The position numbers were made by a program, and so were the translations under genes. This document shows positions 25,672 through 39,000 of a stretch of 64,000 nt of DNA, in pieces; position 1 is the stretch's first letter; the number at the start of each line of letters is the position of its first letter. Under the pieces are notes generated by a model, which worked only from the letters and a program-made list of their open reading frames with translations, was not told where the DNA came from and searched no databases. The stretch is from Salvelinus alpinus (lineage: Eukaryota; Chordata; Actinopteri; Salmoniformes; Salmonidae). The DNA lies in assembly GCF_045679555.1 (NCBI RefSeq), contig NC_092092.1:14005190-14069189 (forward strand), read 5' to 3'.

Positions 25672-28600
25672 CTTGTTCAGTAAGAATGCCTAGTGGTGAC
25701 TCAGTCCAATAAATAACCCCCATAGTAGTCATGTACCTTCTATAACCCCCATAGTAGTCCTGTACCTTCTATAACCCCCATAGTAGTCCTGTACCTTCTA
25801 TAACCCCCATAGTAGTCCTGTACCTTCTATAACCCCCATAGTAGTCCTGTACCTTCTATAACCCCCATAGTAGTCCTGTACCTTCTATAACCCCCATAGT
25901 AGTCCTGTACCTTCTATAACCCCCATAGTAGTCCTGTATCTTCTATAACCCCCATAGTGGTCCTGTACCTTCTATAACCCCCATATTAGTCCTGTACCTT
26001 CTATAACCCCCATAGTGGTCCTGTACCTTCTATAACCCCCATAGTGGTCCTGTACCTTCTATAACCCCCATAGTAGTCCTGTACCTTCTATAACCCCCAT
26101 AGTAGTCCTGTACCTTCTATAACCCCCATAGTAGTCCTGTACCTTCTATAACCCCCATAGTAGTCCTGTATCTTCTATAACCCACATAGTGGTCCTGTAC
26201 CTTCTATAACCCCCATATTAGTCCTGTACCTTCTATAACCCCCATAGTAGTCCTGTACCTTCTATAACCCCCATAGTAGTCCTGTACCTTCTATAACCCC
26301 CATAGTAGTCATGTACCTTCTATAACCCCCATAATAGTCATGTACCTTCTATAACCCCCATAGTAGTCCTGTACCTTCTATAACCCCCATAGTAGTCCTG
26401 TACCTTCTATAACCCCCATAGTAGTCCTGTACCTTCTATAACCCCCATAATAGTCATGTACCTTCTATAACCCCCATAGTAGTCCTGTACCTTCTATAAC
26501 CCCCATAGTAGTCCTGTACCTTCTATAACCCCCATAATAGTCATGTACCTTCTATAACCCCCATAGTAGTCCTGTACCTTCTATAACCCCCATAGTAGTC
26601 CTGTACCTTCTATAACCTCCATAGTAGTCATGTACCTTCTATAACCTCCATAGTAGTCATGTACCTTCTATAACCCCCATAGTAGTCCTGTACCTTCTAT
26701 AACCTCCATAGTAGTCATGTACCTTCTATAACCCCCATAGTAGTCCTGTACCTTCTATAAACCCCATAGTAGTCATGTACCTTCTATAACCTCCATAGTA
26801 GTCATGTACCTTCTATAACCCCCATAGTAGTCCTGTACCTTCTATAACCCCCATAGTAGTCCTGTACCTTCTATAACCCCCATAGTAGTCCTGTGCCTTC
26901 TATAACCCCCATAGTAGTCCTGTACCTTCTATAACCTCCATAGTAGTCATGTACCTTCTATAACCCCCATAGTAGTCATGTACCTTCTATAACCCCCATA
27001 GTAGTCATGTACCTTCTATAACCTCCATAGTAGTCCTGTACCTTCTATAACCCCCATAGTAGTCCTGTACCTTCTATAACCCCCATAGTAGTCCTGTACC
27101 TTCTATAACCCCCATAGTAGTCCTGTACCTTCTATAACCCCCATAGTAGTCCTGTACCTTCTATAACCCCCATAGTAGTCCTGTACCTTCTATAGCCCCC
27201 ATAGTAGTCATGTACCTTCTATAACCCCCATAGTAGTCCTGTACCTTCTATAACCTCCATAGTAGTCATGTACCTTCTATAACCCCCATAGTAGTCCTGT
27301 ACCTTCTATAACCCTCATAATAGTCCTGTACCTTCTATAACCCCCATAGTAGTCCTGTTCCTTCTATAACCCCCATAGTAGTCCTGTACCTTCTATAACC
27401 CCCATAGTAGTCCTGTACCTTCTATAACCCCCATAATAGTCATGTACCTTCTATAACCCCCATAGTAGTCCTGTACCTTCTATAACCCCCATAGTAGTCC
27501 TGTACCTTCTATAACCCCCATAGTAGTCCTGTACCTTCTATGACCCCCATAGTAGTCCTGTACCTTCTATGACCCCCATAGTAGTCCTGTACCTTCTATA
27601 ACCCCCATAGTAGTCCTGTACCTTCTATAACCCCCATAGTAGTCCTGTACCTTCTATAACCCCCATAGTAGTCCTGTACCTTCTATAACCCCCATAGTAG
27701 TCCTGTACCTTCTATAACCCCCATAGTAGTCATGTACCTTCTATAACCCCCATAGTGGTCCTGTACCTTCTATAACCCCCATAGTAGTCCTGTACCTTCT
27801 ATAACCCCCATAGTAGTCCTGTACCTTCTATAACCCCCATAGTAGTCCTGTACCTTCTATAACCCCCATAGTAGTCCTGTATCTTCTATAACCCCCATAG
27901 TAGTCCTGTATCTTCTTATACAGTAGAATTCAACTTCAAGACAAACGTTAGCATTACCTGGTTTGTCCTCCTTGCTGATTGGCAGCTGCATTTGGGATGA
28001 ACTGCGAAAGCAAACAAAGCATTTAGTTTCAGGTTCCATAAACCTGGCAAACCTGGTAAACCTGGTAAACCTGGTAAACTGTGGCAAACCTGGTAAACCC
28101 TTTTCTGTTGGTTTGTGAACCACACCAACCTGGTATGAAGTCTTAGTTTTGCATGTCCACAGCTAGTAAGTACCCGTCCTGACAGAGCGGTGTGTGGATG
28201 GCGTCTGGGTACCTCGCACTCAGTCAACCTCTGCTGCCTTGGGAAGACACAGTCCTTCATGGCCTGTTGAATCAACCCCATCACCATGTCCTTCTCTAGG
28301 GAGTCAACAGGGAGTTAGATTCACTGAATCAACCCCCTCACCATGTCCTTCTCTAGGGAGTCAACAGGGAGTTAGATTCACTGAATCAACCCTATCACCA
28401 TGTCCTTCTCTAGGGAGTCAACAGGGAGTTAGATTCACTGAATCAACCCCATCACCATGTCCTTCTCTAGGGAGTCAACAGGGAGTTAGATTCACTGAAT
28501 CAACCCCATTACCATTACTCTCTCTCTCTCTCTCGCTCTCTCTCTCGCTCTCTCTCTCGCTCTCTCTCTCGCTCTCTCTCTTCCTCTCTTCTCCTCTCTC

Positions 28601-31600
28601 TCTCTCTCTCTCTCTTGGTTAGCAGTAGTACAGTATAACGTATTGTTTGCTCTTTGGGGTTTCAGGCTGGGTTCCAACTAAGCACTTTGTGATATCTGCT
28701 GATGTAAAAAGGGATTTATAAATACATTTGATTGATAAATGGATGCCATTTAGGACACAGCCCGTATATGTATGTTTTTTTACCCCTCTGGCCCGCGAGC
28801 AGCAGCCACTGCTGGACCAATGATAAGGAGTCAGTCTGAAGGATTTGACACAGCAGCTCCAGCACCTGTCAAGAGGAGAGAGGAGGAGAGGAGAGAAGGA
28901 GAGAGGAGAGGAGAGGAGGAAAGGAGGGAGGAAAGGAGAGAGGAGGAGAGGAAAGGAGAGAGGAGGAGAGGAATAGAGGAGAGGAGGAAAGGAGGAGAGG
29001 AGGAAAGTAGAGAGGAGGAGATGAAAGGAAAGAGGAGAGGGCCATGACAGGGTGACACAAAACTGAATAGATTTCTCAAGAAATTGAATAATTCTTGTGT
29101 GGTAAACACATCTTCAGCCCTGTTAAAACCTGGTTCTAACATGCTGCCTTTGTCCTGATCTACAGGACAGTCAGAAGCCCTGTTTATACCTGGTTCTAAC
29201 ATGCAGCCTTTGTCCTGATCTATAGGACAGTCTGCAGCCCTGTTTATACCTGGTTCTAACATGTAGCCTTTGTCCTGATCTATAGGACAGTCAGAAGCCC
29301 TGTTTATACCTGGTTCTAAAATGCAGCCTTTGTCCTGATCTATAGGACAGTCTGCAGCCCTGTTTATACCTGGTTCTAACATGCAGCCTTTGTCCTGATC
29401 TATAGGACAGTCAGAAGCCCTGTTTATACCTGGTTCTAACATGCAGCCTTTGTCCTGATCTACAGGACAGCCAGAAGCCCTGTTTATACCTGGTTCTAAC
29501 ATGCAGCCTTTGTCCTGATCTACAGGACAGCCAGAAGCCCTGTTTATACCTGGTTCTAACATGCTGCCTTTGTCCTGATCTACAGGACAGTCTGCAGCCC
29601 TGTTTATACCTGGTTCTAACATGCAGCCTTTGTCCTGGTCTACAGGACAGTCAGAAGCCCTGTTTATACCTGGTTCTAACATGCAGCCTTTGTCCTGATC
29701 TACAGGACAGTCTGCAGCCCTGTTTATACCTGGTTCTAACATGCAGCCTTTGTCCTGATCTACAGGACAGTCAGAAGCCCTGTTTATACCTGGTTCTAAC
29801 ATGCAGCCTTTGTCCTGATCTACAGGACAGTCAGAAGCCCTGTTTATACCTGGTTCTAACATGCAGCCTTTGTCCTGATCTACAGGACAGTCAGAGGCCC
29901 TGTTTATACCTGGTTCTAACATGCAGCCTTTGTCCTGATCTTGTCCACTTTCTGATTGTGCCCACATTTACAGACGGGTGTAGACGATTTAAAAGACACA
30001 TTGTGATCTGATTGTGATCAGATCTTCCTGACCACCTCCGGAGGTATTCAGGCACGTATTGTGTCTGGATATCTTACAAGTGTAAACGGATCTGGACAGT
30101 GAAACCATTTAAATCATCAATATCCTGCCTTCTAAAATCATTGACAGGTGGCACCATTCACTTACAGCATCAATTTGAGTCTTAAAATAAACAACTACTA
30201 TTTTGAAAGCATGGCGCTCCATAAATTTGCATACAGGGAGGTACCAAGAAATCTGGTCACAATGTGGGCAAAGGACACATGTTAGTGGCAGGTATAAATG
30301 AGGCTAGAAAGTTTGTTTCTCGCTCTGTGAATGGAGATGTAATTGCCTCAGGACCCGAGCTCTGTTGAAGTCGGTTAGCCTGGAATCAACTCATACATTC
30401 TCTGTGTATTTCTGTGTATTTCTGTGGAGATTCTGGAGCTTTAATCATTTTTTTCATGTCTAATGACATCAAATCACGTAATCTAACCCAGACAGTCTAT
30501 TCTGATTAATATAATCACGTAATCTAACCCAGACAGTCTATTCTGATTAATATAATCACGTAATCTAACACAGACAGTCTATTCTGATTAATATAATCAC
30601 GTAATCTAACACAGACAGTCTATTCTGATGAATATAATCACATAATCTAACACAGACAGTCTATTCTGATGAATATAATCAGGTAATCTAACACAGACAG
30701 TCTATTCTGATTAATATAATCACGTAATCTAACCCAGACAGTCTATTCTGATGAATATAATCACGTAATCTAACACAGACAGTCTATTCTGATGAATATA
30801 ATCACGTAATCTAACACAGACAGTCTATTCTGATGAATATAATCAGGTAATCTAACACAGACAGTCTATTCTACTGAATATAATCAGGTAATCTAACACA
30901 GACAGTCTATTCTACTGAATATAATCACGTAATCTAACAGACAGTCTATTCTGATTCATATAATCACGTAATCTAACACAGACAGTCTATTCTACTGAAT
31001 ATAATCACGTAATCTAACCCAGACAGTCTATTCTACTGAATATAATCAGGTAATCTAACACAGACAGTCTATTCTGATGAATATAATCACGTAATCTAAC
31101 CCAGACAGTCTATTCTGATTAATATAATCACGTAATCTAACACAGACAGTCTATTCTACTGAATATAATCACGTAATCTAACCCAGACAGTCTATTCTAC
31201 TGAATATAATCAGGTAATCTAACCCAGACAGTCTATTCTGATTAATATAATCACGTAATCTAACACAGACAGTCTATTCTGATTAATATAATCACGTAAT
31301 CTAACACAGACAGTCTATTCTGATGAATATAATCACGTAATCTAACACAGACAGTCTATTCTGATGAATATAATCAGGTAATCTAACACAGTCTATTCTG
31401 ATTAATATAATCACGTAATCTAACACAGACAGTCTATTCTGATGAATATAATCACGTAATCTAACACAGACAGTCTATTCTGATGAATATAATCAGGTAA
31501 TCTAACACAGACAGTCTATTCTACTGAATATAATCAGGTAATCTAACACAGACAGTCTATTCTACTGAATATAATCACGTAATCTAACAGACAGTCTATT

Positions 31601-33044
31601 CTGATTCATATAATCACGTAATCTAACACAGACAGTTTATTCTACTGAATATAATCACGTAATCTAACCCAGACAGTCTATTCTACTGAATATAATCAGG
31701 TAATCTAACACAGACAGTCTATTCTGATGAATATAATCACGTAATCTAACCCAGACAGTCTATTCTGATCAATATAATCACATAATCTAACACAGACAGT
31801 CTATTCTGATGAATATAATCACGTAATCTAACACAGACAGTCTATTCTACTGAATATAATCACGTAATCTAACACAGACAGTCTATTCTACTGAATATAA
31901 TCACGTAATCTAACACAGACAGTCTATTCTGATGAATATAATCACGTAATCTAACACAGACAGTCTATTCTGATGAATATAATCACGTAATCTAACCCAG
32001 ACAGTCTATTCTGATGAATATAATCATGTAATCTAACCCAGACAGTCTATTCTGATGAATATAATCATGTAATCTAACCCAGACAGTCTATTCTGATGAA
32101 TATAATCACGTAATCTAACACAGACAGTCTATTCTGCTGAATATAATCACGTAATCTAACAGACAGTCTATTCTGATTATATTAATCACGTAATCTAACC
32201 CAGACAGTCTATTCTACTGAATATAATCAGGTAATCTAACCCAGACAGTCTATTCTGATTAATATAATCATGTAATCTAACCCAGACAGTCTATTCTGAT
32301 GAATATAATCACGTAATCTAACCCAGACAGTCTATTCTGATGAATATAATCAGGTGATGATTATTTTCTATTATTTATCAAAATGGCCGTTGTTCAACAC
32401 CACATCATGAAATACTTCAGTATCTCATGTCTCTGATCTGCTTTGGTTAATTGATAGTTTAGAGCAATATTTATTTTAGATACATTTTTAATTAAATTGT
32501 TCAGAGGTTTTACAGAGGGAGAATGGAGGGAAACATTTTCCTTTCCCTTTAGAGGGAGAATGGGGAGGAAACATTTTTCCCTTCCCTTTAGAGGGAGAAT
32601 GGGGAGGAAACATTTTTCCCTTCCCTTTAGAGGGAGAACGGAGGGAAACATTTCCCCTCCCTTTAGAGGGAGAATGGAGGGAAACATTTCCCTTCCCTTT
32701 AAGGGAGAATGGAGGGAAACATTCCCCTTCCCTTTAGAGGGAGAATGGAGTGCACTGCAGACAATAATAGTAATAACAGTAATAATAATAATAATAGTTA
32801 GTAGTAGTAGAAGTAATAATAAATTAAATGTATGTACCGCTTGGCTTATAGAGATAATGTGAAAGACTGTACAGTACCATCAGTTCCTGCTGATGTAGAA
32901 CCGGGGCAGGGGGGTGACGGTGGGTCTGAGGCTGGTGGCTACGCTGATAAGCCTGAGAGGAGGGAGGGATGATCCTCCCGGTCTGGGCAGAGTACTGGGT
33001 CTTCCTCCGGACCAGTCCTAGACCCTCCTCTTCATTCTCCTGTA

Positions 33045-33086
<42 letters not shown>

Positions 33087-36000
33087 ATAGAGAAGGTCAA
33101 ACAGACATGATATTTCAGCTACTGTCCAAAATAACGGCAAGAACAATCCCGACGTTATAAATAACTGCTGATGTTGTTTATTAAATGAATGTACTTACAT
33201 CTTTTCTGTCCTGAGTAGAAAGGCTGACCTTTGCAGACAGATCTTTCAACTCCTCTTTCCAGGCTTCTGATAACAGAGCTTTAACGCAAAGAGGAAAGAG
33301 CATAGGCAATGACATCTCACTCCTGTTTATATCATCTACAGTTCCTTCAGAAAGGATTCTTGACTTTTAAAAAGGATTACATTGAGATTGTGCGTCACTG
33401 GCCTACACACCGGCCCCATAATAAGCAGGATTATGTTTTTAGAAATATTTACCAATTAATTAAAAGCTGGAAAGGTACATTTCCTGAAGCTTGTTTTAAA
33501 GTATTTGTGGTTTTGAAACTTTTAAAAATTCTTAATATTGTTTTAATGTTTGTAGTTGAAATGGTTAAAGAGCGGTAGCATTTACAATGTCTCCTACTGT
33601 GTTCTTATTTCTGGCATTGAAGCCATACATGTTTTGGCTAATTTATGCTAATTTCCACTGTTTATAGCTTCTAAACATTTTTAATAATTTGAAGTTAGGA
33701 TAGCCTGAACTTGTGAACGTGGGGATATTGTGTAGTCTATAGAAATGTCTGCATGTGTTTTTGATATGTAGATTAGATTACAGATACTGTACAGATACTG
33801 CAGACTTTTAAATGATATGTGAGCTAAACATTAAATATATCTAAATATATATATAGGAAAACAAAATGCTCTAATCGTACCATCCCCACAACAACAAGAA
33901 CAGCAAATGCTTTAATACATGTAATTTTGTCCATTTTAATTGAAATACTGTAGAATTCCATTCATTCCTATGGAGGACTGCTTTTTCTGGGGAGTACCAA
34001 TATGGCCGACCGGTGGCTTCCAAGCCTCTCATTGGCCAATACATAGCATCATCAGCAACCAAAGGTTTATATACATCATAGGTGGTAGCTAACTAGCTAG
34101 TCTCCCTCAGCATAAGGGTTGGTGGTAGCTAACTAGCTAGTCTCCCTCAGCATAAGGGTTGGTGGTAGCTAACTAGTTAGTCTCCCTCAGCATAAGGGTT
34201 GATGGTAGCTAACTAGCTAGTCTCCCTCAGCATAACGGTTGGTGGTAGCTAACTAGCTAGTCTCCCTCAGCATAAGGGTTGGTGGTAGCTAACTAGCTAG
34301 TCTCCCTCAGCATAAGGGTTGGTGGTAGCTAACTAGTTAGTCTCCCTCAGCATAAGGGTTGGTGGTAGCTAACTAGCTAGTCTCCCTCAGCATAAGGGGT
34401 GGCTAATGCTAATAAGCTAGCGTAAGAAAAAAAATAAGATACTCATTTTTTTTTTATAATAAAAAAAAAAGACCTCTCGTCTCAATGGTGGCACAGGGCT
34501 ACTCATTTCTCCTAAGAGGAGATTCTGTTTTCCTCCTATCTCACCTGTCTATTTCCACATTTGAATTATATGCTGTCACTGTCACTTGTCCAATCAAGCT
34601 TAACATTGTTGTCATCTATCACCCACCAGGTGCACTTAGAGAGTTCCTCAATGAGCTTGACAACTTGAAAAGCTCATTTTCCAACGATGGTTCACCGCTC
34701 ATCGTACTGGGCGACTTTATCCTCCCGATGCCTGACCCTTTTCCAGTCACCTCCCACTCAAGAGGCAATACGCTTGACCTCATCTTTACTAGAGGTTGTT
34801 TTAATCTCACTGTAACCCCCCTCCTGGTCTCTGATCACTACTTAGTTTCCTTTTCTCTCCATCTCTCCTCCAACCCTAAACCCTCAGCCCAGATAGTCAT
34901 GCGTTTCCGCAATCTTTGCTCCCTCTGTCCCCCACTACTTCCTCCTCTTCTATCATATCCTCTCTCCGTTCTGCTCAATCCTTTTCCCTCCTTTTTCCTG
35001 ACTCTTCCTCTTGACCCTACTCTCTTTCCTTTCCCTTTCTGCAACCTTTGATTCTCATTGGCCCCTTTCCGCACAGCCAGCTCAACCTTCCCCTCCCACC
35101 CCGTGGATGACTGATTTACTCTGTGTGAACAGAACAGGGCTCCTGGTAGCTGAGCGGAAATGGAGGAAAACTAAACTTCTGGAGGACCTATCATCCTTTC
35201 ACTCCCTCCTCTTCCTCTGTATCCACTGCTAAAGCCACTTTCAATCACTCAAAATGTCAAGCTTCTGCCTCCAACCCCGGGAAACTCTTCTCCACGTTCT
35301 CCTCCCTCCTTCTTCCTCCTCCCCCTCCTTGTGGACGACTTTGTCAAGGTTGACGACATCTGCTCCTCATTCACTCAGCCTATTGAGTCCACTGGTCCCA
35401 CTCATTCACTCAGCCTCACTGGTCCCACTCATTCACTCAGCCTATTGAGTCCACTGGTCCCACTCATTCACTCAGCCTATTGAGTCCACTGGTTCCACTA
35501 AAGCAGAACTACCCTACGCCTTGACCTCTTTCTCCTCTCTCTCTCCAGATCAAATCCTGCGACTAGTGAGGTTCGGCCACCCAACAACCTGCCCACTTGA
35601 CCCAAACCCTTCCTCCTTTCTCCAGACCATCTCTGGGGACCTTCTCCCAATCTTCACTACCCTCATCAACTCATCCCTGACCTAGCTGCGTTCCCTCTGA
35701 CTTTAAGTTGGCCAGAGTTGCTCCCCTTCTCAAAAAACCAACACTTGACCTCTCTGATGTCAAAAACAACAGGTATCTCTTATTTTTTCAAAACACTTGA
35801 GCATGCTGTCTTGGACCAACTCTCTTGTTATCTTTCTCAGATCAATCTTCTTGACCCTGCTTCAAGGCAGCTCACTCAACTGAGACCGCTCTCCTCTGTG
35901 TCACAGTCTCTACGCTCTGCCAAAGCTGACCCTCTCTCCTCTGTTCTCATCCTCCTAGATCGATCTGCTGCCTTTGACACCGTGAACCATCATATTCTCC

Positions 36001-39000
36001 TCTCCGCCCTCTCAGGGTTGGGCGTCTCAGGCTCTGCACACTCTTGTATTGCATCGTACCTGGCAGGCTGCTCAGACCAGGTGAGATGGAGAGGATCAGT
36101 GTCTGCAACACATACTATCACTACTGGTGTCCCCCCCAGAGCCCACATACTATCACTACTGGTGTCCCCCCCAGAGCCCACATACTATCACTACTGGTGT
36201 CCCCCCCCAGAGCCACTGTAATATCACTACTGGTGCCCCCCACCCCAGAGCCCACATACTATCACTACTGGTGTCCCCCCCCCCAGAGCCCACATACTAT
36301 CACTACTGGTGTCCCCCCCCCCAGAGCCACTGTAATATCACTACTGGTGCACCCCACCCCAGAGCCCACATACTATCACTACTGGTGTCCCCCCCCAGAG
36401 CCCCTGTAATATCACTACTGGTGTCCCCCCCCAGAGCCCACATACTATCACTACTGGTGTCCCCCCCCAGAGCCCCTGTAATATCACTACTGGTGCCCCC
36501 CACCCCAGAGCCCACATACTCTCACTACTGGTGTCCCCCAGAGCCCACGTACTATCACTACTGGTGTCCCCCCCCCCCCAGAGCCCACATACTATCACTA
36601 CTGGTGCCCCCCCCCCCCCCCCCCCCACCCCAGAGCCCACGTACTATCACTACTGGTGTCCCCCAGAGCCCACATACTATCACTACTGGTGCCCCCCCCC
36701 CCCCCCACCCCAGAGCCCACGTAATATCCCTTCTGGTGTCCCCCAGAGCCCACATACTCTCACTACTGGTGTCCCCCAGGGCTCACGTGCATCACTACTG
36801 GTGTCCCCCAGAGTGTAACGGCAGTCTAGCTCTTCCTCCTCCTCGTACGAGGAGAGGCGAGAAGGATCGGAGGACCAATGTGCAGCGTGGTAAGTTTCCA
36901 TGATTTAATAACAAGACAACTAGACAAAATACAAAACAACAAACGTACTAACCGTCACAGTCCCGTGTGGCACAAACACTGACACAGGAAACAACCACCC
37001 ACAAATCCCCAACACAAAACAAGCCACCTATATATGATTCTCAATCAGGGACAACGATTGACAGCTGCCTCTGATTGAGAACCATATTAGGCTGAACACA
37101 GAAACAGACAAACTAGACACACAACATAAAATGCCCACCCAACTCACGTCCTGACCAACACTAAAACAAGCACAACACCTATGAACTCTGGTCAGGACGT
37201 GACACAGAGCCCACGTACTATCACTACTGGTGTCCCCCAGAGCCCACATACTCTCACTACTGGTGTCCCCCAGGGCTCGGTTCTAGGCCCTCTCATCTTC
37301 TCTCTATCCACCAAGTCACTCAGCTCTGTCATATCCTCACATGGTCTCTCCTATCACTGCTATGAGGATGACACTCAACTACTTTTCTCCTTCCCGCTTC
37401 TGACACCTAGGTGGCGACACTCATCTCAGCTTGGATGTCGGCCCACCACCTCAAACTCAACAACACGGAGCTGCTCTTTCTACCGGGAAGGCCTGCCCGC
37501 TCCAAGACCTCTCTCTGTCATGGTTGACAACTCCGCAAAGTGTCCCCCTTCCATAGTGCAATGAACCTTGGCGTGACCCTGGACAACACACTGTCGTTCT
37601 CGCTCCTGCAGGTTCATGTTCTACAGCAGTCGAAGAGTACAACCCTCACACAGGAAGAGGCACAGGTAGTGATCCAGGATCTTGTCCTCTCCCGTCTGGA
37701 CTACTGCTACTCTCTGTTGGCTGGGCTCCCTGCTTGTGTCATCAAACCCCTGCAACTTATCCAGAATGGCGCAGTCCGCCTGGTGTTTAACCTTCCTATG
37801 TTCACCATTGTCACACCGCTCCTCCACACAGTCCACTAGCTTCCAGTCGAAGCTCGCATCATCTTCAAGACCCTGGTGCTTGAGCAGCAAGGGGAACCAC
37901 CCCTCCCTAACTTCAGGCTTTCTTTCTTTCTATTGTGTTATTGAGTGTACGTTTGTTTATGTGTAACTCTGTGTTGTTGTTTGTGTCGCACTGCTTTGCT
38001 TTATCTTGTTCAGGTCGCAGGTGTAAATGAGAACTTGTTCTCAACTGGCCTACCTGGTTAAATAAAGGTGAAATAAAAATATATAAATAACTTCAGGCGA
38101 TGCTCAAACCCTATATCCCAACCCGAGTACTCTGTTCACCACCTCTGGTCTCTTGGCCCTCCCACCCCTACAGGAGGGAGGCTCCCACTCAGCCCAGTCA
38201 AATATCCCAACCCGGGTACTCTGTTCACCACCTCTGGTCTCTTGGCCCTCACACCCCTACAGGAGGGAGGCTCCCGCTCAGCCCAGTCAAATATCCCAAC
38301 CCGAGTACTCTGTTCCGCCACCTCTGGTCTCTTGGCCCTCCCACCCCTACAGGAGGGAGGCTCCCGCTCAGCCCAGTCAAATATCCCAACCCGGGTACTC
38401 TGTTCACCACCTCTGGTCTCTTGGCCCTCCCACCCCTACAGGAGGGAGGCTCCCGCTCAGCCCAGTCAAATATCCCAACCCGAGTACTCTGTTCACCACC
38501 TCTGGTCTCTTGGCCCTCCCACCCCTACAGGAGGGAGGCTCCCGCTCAGCCCAGTCAAATATCCCAACCCGAGTACTCTGTTCACCACCTCTGGTCTCTT
38601 GGCCCTCCCACCCCTACAGGAGGGAGGCTCCCGCTCAGCCCAGTCAAATATCCCAACCCGAGTACTCTGTTCACCACCTCTGGTCTCTTGGCCCTCCCAC
38701 CCCTACAGGAGGGAGGCTCCCGCTCAGCCCAGTCAAAACTCTCCCCTGTCCTGGAACCCCAATGGTGGAACAAGCGGAATCCCTGCTCATCTTCCCAAAA
38801 TGTCGGAAACCTTATTTCTTTGAAGAGTATCTTCAATAACTCTCAAGGCACCCCCGACTATACTAGGATATGATGGGGACCAGAAGAACAGAGCAGGCCA
38901 TGTCATAAGAAGGTAGACAAAAGAGACAATGACTAACAAGAACCTGAGACGGCAACAGACAAGACGCAGAGAAAGTGACAGAAGAGGGCAGATGGAGAGA

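Larger units (their letters stand above)
35718..37850 (+). pseudogene. LINE reverse transcriptase, interrupted
   Basis: Recognisable parts in order are [29 protein letters not shown] (catalytic motif A region), [14 protein letters not shown], the GVP segment before the tandem expansion, then [18 protein letters not shown] after it and [14 protein letters not shown] (motif C, normally Y-A-D-D, here YEDD). The C-terminal [17 protein letters not shown] follows after a frame change. The protein is broken at the PQGSVLGP block by about 1.1 kb of repeat and LTR-like DNA and by frame changes near 37400-37600. It is inactive. Confidence 0.85.
34485..38865 (+). mobile_element. L2-like LINE with several later insertions and expansions
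   Basis: A plus-strand non-LTR retrotransposon inserted in tbata intron 2, opposite to the gene. It has an endonuclease part (from 34485), a reverse-transcriptase part (from about 35718) and a C-terminal part ending near 38865. The copy has been altered by frameshifts, an expanded tandem repeat (36106-36812), an LTR-like insertion (36814-37204), a retroposed fragment (37919-38087) and a second expanded repeat (38114-38738). A short 5' A-rich and T-rich stretch (34425-34472) precedes it. Confidence 0.85.

Noticed and set aside
28194..28622. Plus-strand frame with [17 protein letters not shown] repeats
   Set aside because: It is the antisense of tbata exon 6 and its duplicated acceptor, followed by a CT microsatellite.
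28831..29967. 378-codon minus-strand frame with [15 protein letters not shown] repeats
   Set aside because: It is the 60-bp array read in frame, followed by purine-tract translation. It also overlaps tbata exon 5 in another frame, where the exon has a family match.
36127..36903. 258-codon frame with TYYHYWCPP repeats
   Set aside because: It is a translation of the minisatellite inside the LINE reverse transcriptase in the wrong frame, running into the LTR-like insertion.
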